Assembly (NCBI RefSeq): GCF_902464545.1 | Contig: NZ_CABQJR010000010.1 | Location: forward strand, 1-64,000 | Length of the DNA: 64,000 nt | Source: an uncultured Senegalimassilia sp. | GTDB lineage: Bacteria > Actinomycetota > Coriobacteriia > Coriobacteriales > Eggerthellaceae | Direction of reading: 5' to 3' | Part shown: piece by piece, positions 26,352 through 35,076 of the stretch | How the letters are laid out: each line of letters opens with the position of its first letter | Position numbering within the stretch: the stretch's first letter is position 1 | Notes under the pieces: model-generated | Databases searched by the model: none | Seen by the model: only the letters and a program-made list of their open reading frames with translations | What the model was told of the DNA's origin: nothing | Position numbers and translations under genes: made by a program

Positions 26352-29234
26352 TCAGGGTTTGCGAAGGCGGCACCAGCAGGTGTGCTGGGGGTTGCCGAAC
26401 GCCAACGGCGAGGGGCGGCTGGTGGTGAGCGTGTTGATGCATCCGCCGACATCGACGGGCTCGGCGGCATCGGCGCTGGCGGTGCGGACGCTGGCGGCTC
26501 CGGGCGTGTCTTGCGTGCCGTGGCTTTCCGCTTGCCACCAGGCGCCTTGCGGCATGACGATGGTGCCGGCGATCACGTCATCGGTGACGTGCGCGGGAAG
26601 ATGCAGCGTGCCGAAACGGTTCGACGCCTCTACCAGGTCGCCGGTCGCGATGCCTCGCGTGTTGGCGTCCGCGGGGTTGATCGAGATGATCTGCGGCACA
26701 CGTCGCGAAACCGCGGGCACGTTGCCCCATGACGAATGGATGCGTGCGACGCTATGGAAGCCGAACACGCGAAGCGGCTGGTCGCAGGCGGGTTCGGCGA
26801 TTGCTTCGCTTCTGCGACTGCTTGTGGGAAGGTCGGTGCCTGATTTGCTCCCCTGGCCGTCTGCGCACAGCCCGGCGTCCGGTTCCTGCGCCCCGTTGTC
26901 CGCAGCCTGCTCGACGGCGAACTCTGCCGGGCCCCATTCGGGAACGTAGGTGGGGATGGGCGTGATGGCGCCCTCGTCGGGTGCGCCGCGCAGCGCCTCG
27001 GCCGCGGCGGCGAGCTGTTCGCTGAACAGCTCGATCTTGCCCGATGGCGTGTCGAGTGGATGCGCATCGGGGTCGCTTCGCCAATCGGCAAGCGCCACGA
27101 ACGGCTTGTTGTGGTCGGTCCGCCAGGCGAGCCCTTCCTCGATCAGCCGGTCGAACGCCGGCAGTCCGGCGCTGCGCTCGCGGTCGCTCTCGTACAGGTG
27201 GCGAATCCATTCGCCTTCCGTGCGTCCTTCGGTGAACGCATCTGCGATTCCCCAACGTTTCGCCAGGTCGCAGCACATTTCCCAGGCACCGCGACGCTCG
27301 AAGCGCGCGCCCAGCTCCCCGGTGCTGACGGCGATGCGCCGGCCCCAGGCGTCGGCGTCCATCGCGCTTTCCTGTTCCATGCGGAACAGGTCGGGCAGCA
27401 CGATGTCGGCGTAGCGAGCGGAATCGGTGAACTCCACGTCCACGTTCAGGATGAACTCGCACTTCGACGGGTCGCCCAGCACGCGGTGCGCGCGGTTGAC
27501 GTCGCCGTGCTGGTTGGTCAGGCAATTGCCGCCGTGGCAGATGATCGCCTTGATGCTGCAGGGGAGGTGCGCGGCGCGGTCTTGATGTTGTACGGAATCT
27601 GTTGCACGTTCATTGCAGGGATTCTGCTTCGACTTCGCTTCCCCTGTGGTACTCGCTTTCTCAGTATCGCTGCAACCTGCTTCGGACAGCCCGCGAACGC
27701 CCTCGCGTGCGCCCAGCGCTTCGCCCTTCTCGATGGCATCGAGGAACCGATACGCCGGGATGCGGAAGGGAACAGGGTTCTCGCCTGCGGAAACTCGCGT
27801 GAGGAAGCCGCCGCCCCAGGCGACGTTCATGCCGTTGTTCGTACCGGGCAGACCTACCTGTCCGAGCGCTGCAACCAGCATCATGATCATGCCGCTGGTC
27901 ATCTCGCCGTTGCTGCGACGCTGCGGACCCCAGCCTTGCATGATGAACGCGGGCCGTGCGGTGGCAAGCTGCGCGGCCAGTTCGCGGATGTCGTCTACGG
28001 GGATGCCGGTGATCGCCGCGGCCCACGCGGGCGTTTTCGCCACGTGGTCGTAGCCGGTGCCGCGCAGGTAATCCATTACGGAAAGTCCTAGGTTGCGCCA
28101 GCGTTCGGGCAGCGTCTCGTCGGTGAATCCGATGCAGCGCTCGCGCAAGAAGTCCCAATCCAGCGCGTTGTGCGTGAACGCCAGCTCGTGCAGGAGCGAT
28201 GCCGCCAGTGCACCGTCAGTCCCGGGGTTGATGGGCAACCAGGAAACAGTTTCCCCACTCGACGTGGCGTCGCTCAACAGCGTGCCGCCGCAAGCGGGTG
28301 CCGCCGACCGTCCCTCGTGCTTGCGGCCGCCCGGCAGCGAGGCGTCGCAAACCGCCGGCGCCTGCCCCTCGCGCTCGCCGTCGCTTGCGGATGCTTTGCG
28401 CTTGGGGATGGAACCGTTGCGGCGCGGGTCGACCATCACGATGCGACCGCCGCGTTCGCCCACCTGCTCGACCACGCGGTCCCAAGCGCCGTGCCACGTG
28501 GCGCGGCCTGTTCCCGTTTCCGCCGGCGAAGCGCCGAACACCAGCACGAGCCACGCATCGGCGGCGGCATCGAGTTCGCTGCCGCCGGGGTAGAGCGCAC
28601 CGGGCCCGTACATGCTGCGGACCATGGCGTTGATCTGCGGATTCGAGTAGTTGTTGTAGTGGTCCAGGAAGCCGCCGAAGCAGTTCATGAGCCGCTCGAA
28701 CGGGTCGGCGGTGGTGCATGATTGCCCGGTGGTGTAAGCCAGGTAGATGGACTCGTTGCCGTGCTCGCGGCGGATGCGGGCAAGCTGATCGGCTATCTCG
28801 TCGAGCGCTTCGTCCCAGGTCACGCGCTCGAACTGCGCGGAGCCGCGTGGCCCGACGCGGCGCATGGGCCACATAAGACGATCGGGGCTGTTCGCCCATG
28901 CGCGCATGGACAGCCCGCGGTGGCAGGCGGGGGCGGCCTTGTTCGCAGACACGCGCGCAAGCTCGCCGTCGCGCAGGTGCAGCTCAAGCGGGCAGCGGCC
29001 CGGGCAGTCGATGGCGCAAAACGCCGGCGTGCGGGTTTCGGCGGAGAAAACGCCTCGGGTTTGCGGTCGGGTTTGCCCCGACGCCTTCCCCGAAGCGGCT
29101 TCCTCAGCCGTCTCGGCAGCTTCGCCTCCAAAGGCGGGATCGACCGGCTTCACCTTGCGGAAAAGCCGGTCGGCTATGTTCGTGATCGTTTCCATGCTCC
29201 CATTATCGCTACCGATTCGCGGGCCTTTCTGCAT
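26352..29234 (-). CDS. DmsA-like molybdopterin oxidoreductase, orphan catalytic subunit
   Basis: 960 residues of the DMSO-reductase superfamily. An N-terminal 4Fe-4S motif (C-x3-C-x3-C and a later C, in FCAIDCPGRC) is followed by the molybdopterin-binding domains. Ser in HYNNYSNPQI aligns with the molybdenum ligand of DmsA. The final domain contains VFGFHSVARIHSSWGN. No twin-arginine signal is visible, and no DmsB/DmsC partners are adjacent. Three low-complexity insertions of about 50 residues each, all with cysteines, interrupt the fold near residues 275-330, 510-560 and 775-820. The substrate (S- or N-oxide, or another) cannot be deduced. TorD at 12701 is a possible chaperone. Confidence 0.9.
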   Translation of the reverse strand: MQKGPRIGSDNGSMETITNIADRLFRKVKPVDPAFGGEAAETAEEAASGKASGQTRPQTRGVFSAETRTPAFCAIDCPGRCPLELHLRDGELARVSANKAAPACHRGLSMRAWANSPDRLMWPMRRVGPRGSAQFERVTWDEALDEIADQLARIRREHGNESIYLAYTTGQSCTTADPFERLMNCFGGFLDHYNNYSNPQINAMVRSMYGPGALYPGGSELDAAADAWLVLVFGASPAETGTGRATWHGAWDRVVEQVGERGGRIVMVDPRRNGSIPKRKASASDGEREGQAPAVCDASLPGGRKHEGRSAAPACGGTLLSDATSSGETVSWLPINPGTDGALAASLLHELAFTHNALDWDFLRERCIGFTDETLPERWRNLGLSVMDYLRGTGYDHVAKTPAWAAAITGIPVDDIRELAAQLATARPAFIMQGWGPQRRSNGEMTSGMIMMLVAALGQVGLPGTNNGMNVAWGGGFLTRVSAGENPVPFRIPAYRFLDAIEKGEALGAREGVRGLSEAGCSDTEKASTTGEAKSKQNPCNERATDSVQHQDRAAHLPCSIKAIICHGGNCLTNQHGDVNRAHRVLGDPSKCEFILNVDVEFTDSARYADIVLPDLFRMEQESAMDADAWGRRIAVSTGELGARFERRGAWEMCCDLAKRWGIADAFTEGRTEGEWIRHLYESDRERSAGLPAFDRLIEEGLAWRTDHNKPFVALADWRSDPDAHPLDTPSGKIELFSEQLAAAAEALRGAPDEGAITPIPTYVPEWGPAEFAVEQAADNGAQEPDAGLCADGQGSKSGTDLPTSSRRSEAIAEPACDQPLRVFGFHSVARIHSSWGNVPAVSRRVPQIISINPADANTRGIATGDLVEASNRFGTLHLPAHVTDDVIAGTIVMPQGAWWQAESHGTQDTPGAASVRTASADAAEPVDVGGCINTLTTSRPSPLAFGNPQHTCWCRLRKP

Positions 29235-29831
29235 TAAGCGCCTATTGCACGGTTATCGCACAGTCGCAACGATCGGCGTGCGTACGAAGCCCCTTGCGTC
29301 CGGTTCGCGCCGCGGACGATTGGGGTGTCCGGTTGAGCTTGGGGGCGCGGTTCTGCAGGCTTGCTGGCACCGCGGTTTCGTCCTTGCCGGTCTGGGGGAG
29401 GAAGGTTTTCCGGCTTCCGCGTCCCGGAACACGAGTTTTCCGAATGTTTGACGGTGCTCATTTCCCGAGATCGTAACGAACGCGTTCGATTTTGTAGCAA
29501 ACGGCTGCATGTCGTCGCCTCGGCGGCATTGGGCGCCCGGAACTGCCTCTGGAAATTCGGAAAACTCGCGTTCTCAGCCATGATCCGGCGAAAAGCTTCC
29601 GTCTCATTCGCCGTCGGCCCAGGACTGGCGGCCCGGTCTTTGGTCCCGTGCGTCTCACTTGCCGACCTCCCAGGGCCGGCGACCCGACCTTCGATCCTGC
29701 GCCCTCGCAATCCCTGCGCCTTCGCATGCCGCTCCCGTGAAGGCCCCTTATCGCCCGTGCCGCACGCGCGTTCGCTGCGCTATACTGGGAAACTGCTCTA
29801 CTACAACCGATTCATAGAAGGGGAGCGCGCA
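29235..29831. other. Long intergenic region upstream of serS
   Basis: About 600 bases. It holds an inverted repeat (29427-29445 with 29555-29573), a loose 51-base direct repeat (units near 29619 and 29670, both beginning CCCAGG), and a TATACT -10 box (29781-29786) for serS. A 158-codon open frame on the minus strand spans these repeats and has no coding signs. A TGGCACCGCG string near 29365 resembles the T-box core but lacks the rest of a T-box leader. Confidence 0.5.
29427..29573. repeat. Inverted repeat with GAGTTTTCCGAAT arms
   Basis: The 19-base arms 29427-29445 and 29555-29573 match at 18 positions and are separated by 109 bases. Weaker pairing continues outward (TTTTCCGG-like segments on both sides). 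The layout is that of a small non-coding insertion, but no terminal target duplication was identified. Confidence 0.55.
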
Positions 29832-31124
29832 ATGCTAGATCTTAAGTTCGTTCGCGAAAACCAGGAAGCCGTCGCCCAGGCGATGAAGAACCGTCATGCT
29901 TCATGGGACGCGTCGCGCTTCTCCGAACTTGACGAAGCCCGTCGTGCCGCCATCACCGAGGAGGAGGCCCTGCAGGCCGAGCGCAACGCCACGTCCAAGA
30001 GCATCGGCCAGATGATGGCCGCCGGCGAGAAGGACAAGGCCGAGGCCGCCAAGGATCGCGTCCGCGAGATCAACGACCAGCTGGCCGCCGTCTCTGCCAA
30101 GCGCGAGGCCGCCGATTCCGAGCTGCACGACATCTTGCTGCGCACGCCGAACATGCCGGCCGACACCACCCCCGTGGGCGATGACGAGAACGACAACCCC
30201 GAGGTGCGCCGCTGGGGCACCCCGCGCGACTTCGAGGCCGAGGGCATCCAGATGAAGCCTCACTGGGACCTGGGCGCCGACCTGCACATGCTCGAGCCCG
30301 AGCGCGCCGTGAAGCTGGCTGCCAGCCGCTTCGTCCTGCTGCGCGGCCAGGCCGCACGCCTGGAGCGCGCCATCATCAACTTCATGGCCGACACGCACAC
30401 CAGCCGCGGCTACACCGAGTGGTGGTGCCCGGCCATGGCAAACGCCGACACGCTGACCGGCACCGGCCAGCTGCCCAAGTTCGAGGACGACCTGTTCAAA
30501 ACCCGTGAGGGCCTCTACCTGATCCCCACGGCCGAGGTGCAGCTGACCAACATCCACTCTGGCGAGGTGCTCGAGGCCTCCGACCTGCCGCTTCACTACT
30601 GCGCGTTCACCCCGTGCTTCCGCGAGGAGGCCGGCAGCGCCGGTCGCGACACGCGCGGCCTCATCCGCGTGCACCAGTTCGACAAGGTGGAGATGGTCAA
30701 GTACGCCAAGCCCGAGGAAAGCTACGACGAGCTGGAGTCCATGGTCAACGACGCCGAGAACATCCTGCAGTTGCTGGGCCTGCCGTACCGCGTGATCAGC
30801 CTGTGCACCGGCGACATCGGGTTCTCCGCCGCCAAGACCTACGACCTGGAGGTCTGGCTGCCAAGCTACGGCGCTTACAAGGAGATCAGCTCCTGCTCCA
30901 ACTGCGTCGACTTCCAGGCGCGTCGTGCGAACATCAAGTACCGCGACCCCGAGAACTTCAAGGGCTCGCGCTACGTCCACACGCTCAACGGCTCCGGCCT
31001 GGCGGTGGGCCGCACCATGGCCGCCATCATGGAGAACTACCAGCAGGCCGACGGCACCATCAAGGTTCCCGAGGTACTGGTCCCCTACATGGGCGGCGTC
31101 GAGGTCATCGGCGACCAGGCGTAA
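29832..31124 (+). CDS. serS: Seryl-tRNA synthetase
   Basis: 430-residue class II aminoacyl-tRNA synthetase that charges tRNA-Ser in the cytosol. The N-terminal coiled-coil arm (about 1-110) carries the typical [14 protein letters not shown] start. The catalytic core has motif 2 ([18 protein letters not shown]) and motif 3 ([16 protein letters not shown]). The ATG at 29832 follows AGAAGGGGAG; upstream in-frame codons have no SerS similarity. TATACT at 29781-29786 is a likely -10 box. A small cluster of four genes on the same strand follows. Confidence 0.97.
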   Translation: MLDLKFVRENQEAVAQAMKNRHASWDASRFSELDEARRAAITEEEALQAERNATSKSIGQMMAAGEKDKAEAAKDRVREINDQLAAVSAKREAADSELHDILLRTPNMPADTTPVGDDENDNPEVRRWGTPRDFEAEGIQMKPHWDLGADLHMLEPERAVKLAASRFVLLRGQAARLERAIINFMADTHTSRGYTEWWCPAMANADTLTGTGQLPKFEDDLFKTREGLYLIPTAEVQLTNIHSGEVLEASDLPLHYCAFTPCFREEAGSAGRDTRGLIRVHQFDKVEMVKYAKPEESYDELESMVNDAENILQLLGLPYRVISLCTGDIGFSAAKTYDLEVWLPSYGAYKEISSCSNCVDFQARRANIKYRDPENFKGSRYVHTLNGSGLAVGRTMAAIMENYQQADGTIKVPEVLVPYMGGVEVIGDQA

Positions 31125-31176
31125 AGCCGGCGCAGCATTCTGAAGGAAAACTGCACGTAGATAAGGTATTTTGCAC

Positions 31177-32808
31177 GTGGTAACGAAACGAAAGCCACCG
31201 AAGCAGAATAACGAACAGGGCGCGCCGGGCAAACCGGCGCGCCCTTCCGTTAAGGGCAAGGCGGTCGCCCGCCCCGAAGTGCGCCCCGAGGCGGCTGCGG
31301 CGGGCTCGAACGATGCTGCCGCGAACGCGGCGAATCAGGCCGGCGCCCAGGTGGCGGCACCGGGCAGGCCCAAGCGGCGCATCGCCATGCCGCAAAGCTC
31401 GACGCGCCTGAAGCAGAACCAGGCGGCGAACCAGGCAACCCCGGCTCAGGCTGGGGAAGCGGGCGCTGCGCGAACCGCTGGGCAGCCCGTCTCGCGGACT
31501 GAGGGGGCTTCGGGTTCTCAGCCTGCACGACAGCCCGCTGCGCAACCCGCGGGGTCATCCGCCCCGCAGCCCACCAGGCCTTCGGTCTCGCAACCGTCCA
31601 GGCCTTCCGTGGCGAAACGCGGGACCGGCAAGCCGACGAAGGCGCGCAAGCCGCTGAACGCTTCCTCGGTGCAGCCGGGCGGGAACGCCCCGGTCTCCGC
31701 GCCCGGGGAATCCGCCGCGCCTGCCGAGCAGGCCTCCGTGGCGGAAGGCAAAGGCGCCGCGCTGAAGCGCCGCCTGAAGCGTTTCTCGGTCGCGAAGGCA
31801 GAGAAAACCGCTTCCGACCAGGCGAAGCAGATGGAGGGGACCGTCTCTGCGGCCGATGCCGAGCACGCGAAGGATGCCGCCCGTGCCGCCATCGCCGGCG
31901 AGGCCGCTAAGCGCAGGCTGGAGCGCCGGCAGCGCATGCTCAAACGTACCGGAGAAGGTGAAGGCGCCGATGTCGCTGCTCAGGGCGTTGCCGAAGGCGA
32001 TGCCGCGCAAGGGCAGGAAGCCGGCGAAGGGCCGCAGGCGGGCGAAACGGCGCACAAGCTCCCGTTCAACCTGCCCGAGCTGCACTTGACCTGGCCTGTC
32101 GTCGCCGTGCTGGTGGCGATCGCCGTGGTGGTGGTCACGGTGGGCTCGTTCTCGTGGGGTCGCTGGCTTCGCTATGACGACGCCGCCGACTTCCAAGGCG
32201 CGTGGTACGCGAACGGAACGACGTCCCTGGTCACAGTCGATGGCCAGGAGATCCATCTGACCAGCGACGTCGCTTACGGCTACACGCTCGACACCGGGGC
32301 GAAGACCATTACGTTCACGTTCGGCGATCTGCAGGGGCAGGGGCGCTACCGCTTCTCCGCCGATCGCAGCGAGCTGGTCATCACCGATGGCGACGGGTTC
32401 TCGTTCTGGGGCAACCTGTTCAGCGATATCGGCTGGCAGTTCGGCCAGCTCATCACCGGGTTGCAGGGCAAGGAAGCCCCGCGCGAGGAGGCCGTCGACG
32501 GCGTGACGGTGCTCGATCGCACGCCGGGCGAAGGTGCCGTGGCGGCGCCGGCAAGCCCGGCTCCCGCTCAGGATGCCGAAGCGTCCTCCGCGGACGACGC
32601 GTCGAGCGACGCGGGCAACGGCGACGTCGCTGATGGCGAAACCGCTGACGGCGACGTTGCCGGCGCGGATGCGACGGGCGATTCCGCCGATGGCTCCAGC
32701 GGCTCCGGCTCGCAAGGGTTCACCGGCGCGGTGGCCGAGGGCGGTATCGAGTCGGCGGGCAGCAACGCGGTGACCCTTGAGCAGCTGAAAAACGGGTCGC
32801 TGCGATGA
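31177..32808 (+). CDS. Single-span membrane protein with disordered N-terminus and extracellular beta domain
   Basis: About 543 residues (GTG at 31177; a TTG at 31171 is an equally possible start). Residues 1-300 are low-complexity, rich in Ala/Pro/Gln and then Lys/Arg-rich helices (RRLKRF, RRLERRQRMLKR), expected to be cytosolic. One membrane helix spans about 306-328 (VVAVLVAIAVVVVTVGS). The outer part (about 335-430, ADFQGAWYANGTTSLVTVDG and YRFSADRSELVITDGD) looks like a small lipocalin-type beta barrel. An acidic Ala/Asp-rich tail ends the protein. The function is unknown. It overlaps the next gene by four bases (ATGA). Confidence 0.75.
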   Translation: MVTKRKPPKQNNEQGAPGKPARPSVKGKAVARPEVRPEAAAAGSNDAAANAANQAGAQVAAPGRPKRRIAMPQSSTRLKQNQAANQATPAQAGEAGAARTAGQPVSRTEGASGSQPARQPAAQPAGSSAPQPTRPSVSQPSRPSVAKRGTGKPTKARKPLNASSVQPGGNAPVSAPGESAAPAEQASVAEGKGAALKRRLKRFSVAKAEKTASDQAKQMEGTVSAADAEHAKDAARAAIAGEAAKRRLERRQRMLKRTGEGEGADVAAQGVAEGDAAQGQEAGEGPQAGETAHKLPFNLPELHLTWPVVAVLVAIAVVVVTVGSFSWGRWLRYDDAADFQGAWYANGTTSLVTVDGQEIHLTSDVAYGYTLDTGAKTITFTFGDLQGQGRYRFSADRSELVITDGDGFSFWGNLFSDIGWQFGQLITGLQGKEAPREEAVDGVTVLDRTPGEGAVAAPASPAPAQDAEASSADDASSDAGNGDVADGETADGDVAGADATGDSADGSSGSGSQGFTGAVAEGGIESAGSNAVTLEQLKNGSLR

Positions 32809-33302
32809 CGCATGACGGCGCGGGCGCGGGCGGGGACGCTTCGACGGACCCCGTCCGCGTCGAGCGCATTGAGGTGCGGCGCGGGCACCTGGTGTGTCGG
32901 GTGGCGTTCAGCGCCGCGCCGCGCACAACTTCGCCCCAGCTGATGTCACGCGTGCTGGCAGTGGTCCCTACGTTGGCGCAGCATGCCTGCGTTAACGAGC
33001 GCGGCACCGTGTTCGCCGCGGTCATGGACTGCACCCCGCTGCCGCATTTGCTGGAGCACCTGGTGGTTGACCTGCAGGTACGTGCGGAATCAGGGCAGTG
33101 GAACACGCTGCCCGGCGTTGCTCCGGAAGCTCCGCCGTCCATGGCGGGCGCAACGCGCGAGCGTCCCATCGTGGGCACCAGCGAATGGCTGGACGAGACG
33201 GCAGGCATCGCCCGCATAGACGTGAGCTTCGCCGACGACCTGGTGGCCCTAAGGGCCATGCGGGATTCCGTGGCGTTTCTCAACGAGCTGTTGCGCGGCT
33301 AA
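32805..33302 (+). CDS. Stand-alone domain resembling the cyanophycin synthetase N-terminus
   Basis: 165 residues. The order and spacing of several motifs recall the N-terminal domain of cyanophycin synthetase (CphA): a core HAC near residue 63, HLLEHLVVDLQ near 82 (HIVEHIALELQ in CphA), a GTSEW segment near 125, and a final helix with RAMRDSVAFLNELL. The ATP-grasp and Mur-ligase parts of CphA are absent. The neighbouring gene encodes an ATP-grasp enzyme, which makes a split two-protein ligase conceivable. The resemblance was judged by eye and is remote. The ATG overlaps the upstream stop (ATGA), so translation is coupled. Confidence 0.6.
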   Translation: MTHDGAGAGGDASTDPVRVERIEVRRGHLVCRVAFSAAPRTTSPQLMSRVLAVVPTLAQHACVNERGTVFAAVMDCTPLPHLLEHLVVDLQVRAESGQWNTLPGVAPEAPPSMAGATRERPIVGTSEWLDETAGIARIDVSFADDLVALRAMRDSVAFLNELLRG

Positions 33303-33332
33303 CGCGCAACATACATAGGAAGGAGGCCCGAG

Positions 33333-34325
33333 ATGGGCTTGAAGATAGCGGTGATCGCAGGCGGTGCGTTCGAGGCAGAGCGCTCGCTTGCCGCGGCGAA
33401 CGACGTGATGGCGGCCCTGAAGGAGGCCGAGCACGAGCCCGAGCTGTTCCAGGCGGACGGCTCCCTCATCGACGACCTGCTGCGTGCGCAGCCCGACGCG
33501 GCCATCAGCTGCCTGCGCGGCGGCGACGGCGAATCCGGCGACATCCAGGACGCGCTTTCCGCGATCGGCCTGCCGTGCGTGGGCAGCAGCGCGGCGGTGT
33601 GCCGCCTCGCCTACGACAAGGCGGCGCTCGCCGAGGCGCTCCAGGCGTACCATAACCTCACGGAGGACCTGGTCACGGCAACGGTTCCGCAAACGCTGAC
33701 GTTCTCGCGCCGCGCGTTCGAGCTGTGGGGCATGGAAGCGACGCTTTTCCAGGTGGAAAGCCGCTTCCCCGGCAGCTTCCCGCTGTGTGTGAAGCCCGCG
33801 TCCGGCAGCTCCGCTCACGGCGTGTCCCGCGTCGAGGATGCCGAGCAGCTGGCCGAGGCGCTGCGCGAGGCGTTGAAGGATTGCGAGCGGGCGCTCGTGC
33901 AGCCGTGGGTCGATGGCGTGCAGCTGAGCGTGCCCGTCATCGGCACGGGTTGGAACGCCTTCGCGCTGCCTCCGGTGGAGATCGTGGCGAAGGAGGGCTG
34001 GTACGACGCCGCGGCGCGACAGGCCGCCGACGCCGTCGAGCTGCACGTTCCCGTGCGCAACGAGTCGCTGTCCCCGAGCGAGGCCGACGCCCAGGCCATC
34101 CGCGCCGAGATCGAGCGCGCGGTGCTGGAAACCTATCGTGCCTTGGGTATGCGCGACTGCGGCTGCATCGACCTGATCTGGGACGGCGCGCAGGCCATCA
34201 TCTTGGAAGCCGTGGCGAACCCGTGCTTCTCCGCTGAAGCCCCGTTCGCGCAGGCGGCCAAGGCTGCGGGCCTTACGTTGCCCAATCTTCTCAACGAGCT
34301 GGTCGAAAGCGCGCTGGACGCGTAA
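33333..34325 (+). CDS. ATP-grasp ligase, D-alanine--D-alanine ligase-like
   Basis: 330 residues with the Ddl layout: an N-terminal domain with GGDGESGDIQDALSAIGLP and DKAAL, an ATP-binding loop KPASGSSAHGV, WVDGVQLSVPVIG, and GCIDLIWD. The last metal-binding motif reads LEAVANPCFS where Ddl has E-x-N-T-x-P-G; the metal-ligand asparagine is replaced by valine, with an asparagine two residues later. That change leaves the dipeptide-ligase role open. The Shine-Dalgarno AAGGAGG is strong. It lies 30 bases after the CphA-N-like gene and the operon ends at a terminator. Confidence 0.75.
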   Translation: MGLKIAVIAGGAFEAERSLAAANDVMAALKEAEHEPELFQADGSLIDDLLRAQPDAAISCLRGGDGESGDIQDALSAIGLPCVGSSAAVCRLAYDKAALAEALQAYHNLTEDLVTATVPQTLTFSRRAFELWGMEATLFQVESRFPGSFPLCVKPASGSSAHGVSRVEDAEQLAEALREALKDCERALVQPWVDGVQLSVPVIGTGWNAFALPPVEIVAKEGWYDAAARQAADAVELHVPVRNESLSPSEADAQAIRAEIERAVLETYRALGMRDCGCIDLIWDGAQAIILEAVANPCFSAEAPFAQAAKAAGLTLPNLLNELVESALDA

Positions 34326-34337
34326 AACCGCCGATAA

Positions 34338-34364
34338 CGGGGGCCTTTTGGCCTCCCGGTTTTT
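34338..34364 (+). terminator. Terminator of the serS-downstream operon
   Basis: GGGGGCC and GGCCTCCC form a hairpin (with one G-T pair) closed by TTTT and followed by GGTTTTT. Confidence 0.75.
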
Positions 34365-34447
34365 ATCCGGGCCCTTCGCAATCTAACAAGAAGGCAACCT
34401 TTTTCTGCAGGTATTGGAAAGTCGACGAGTCCTTGTTGGCTTGCTCG

Positions 34448-34453
34448 TATAAT
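34448..34453 (+). promoter_or_regulatory. -10 box upstream of the YtxH-domain gene
   Basis: A perfect TATAAT lies 41 bases before the ATG at 34494. No clear -35 is found at 16-18 bases upstream. Confidence 0.5.
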
Positions 34454-34493
34454 GGCAGCACAGATGATCGTCCCGCATATTTAGGAGGCCGTG

Positions 34494-34988
34494 ATGAGCA
34501 ACAAACTTGGTATCTTTCTCGCAGGTGGAGCCGTTGGTGCCGTGGCGGCTTTGCTGTGCGCTCCCCGTACGGGCCAGGAAGCCCGCACCATGGTGGCCGA
34601 AAAGGTGAACGAGGCCTGGGGCCAGGCGCAGAACATCAGCGCCGATGCCGGCGTGAACGCTCAGCAGGTGTACCAGAGCGCCGCAGCCCGCGGCCAGGAG
34701 GTCGTCTCCTCCGTGCAGGCCAAGGGCCAGGAAGTGGCCGGTCAGGCCGCTGCCCGCGTGCAGGAGGTGGCCAGCAACCTGAAGCCGTCCTTCACCCAGG
34801 ACAACGACGAGCTGCGCGATAAGATCGAGGCAGCGCGTCAGCGCATCGCTTCCCAGGTTGCCAAGAACGCCGAGGAAACCGGCCAGGTGGCCGAGGAGGT
34901 CGTCGAGGCCGTGGCCGAGGCCGTCGAGCCCGCTGCAGAGGCAGCCGCCGAGGCAGCTGAGCAGGCCGAGGAGCCGAAGGCCGAATAA
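34494..34988 (+). CDS. YtxH-domain membrane-associated protein
   Basis: 164 residues. A short N-terminal hydrophobic segment (GIFLAGGAVGAVAALLCAP) with the PRTGQEAR motif is the hallmark of YtxH-like stress proteins. The rest is a long Ala/Glu/Val helical or coiled region ending in a repetitive acidic tail (AEAAEQAEEPKAE). The ATG five bases after AGGAGG is preferred to the adjacent GTG. The PRC-barrel and VTT-protein genes follow on the same strand; the group looks like an envelope-associated cluster. Confidence 0.85.
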   Translation: MSNKLGIFLAGGAVGAVAALLCAPRTGQEARTMVAEKVNEAWGQAQNISADAGVNAQQVYQSAAARGQEVVSSVQAKGQEVAGQAAARVQEVASNLKPSFTQDNDELRDKIEAARQRIASQVAKNAEETGQVAEEVVEAVAEAVEPAAEAAAEAAEQAEEPKAE

Positions 34989-35076
34989 CATCCTGTTCCA
35001 ATCATGATACCGAAGCGGCGTGTCCGGCCCTAGGCAGGTTTCGGCGCGCCGCTTCATGCTGTATAAGGGGATTTCC

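Noticed and set aside
29235..29460. T-box riboswitch for serS
   Set aside because: A TGGCACCGCG string suits a tRNA-Ser discriminator, but stem I motifs, a specifier loop and a following terminator are missing and the site is about 450 bases from serS.
29234..29710. 158-codon minus-strand open frame
   Set aside because: It runs through the inverted and direct repeats, has no recognisable domain and no good ribosome binding site.
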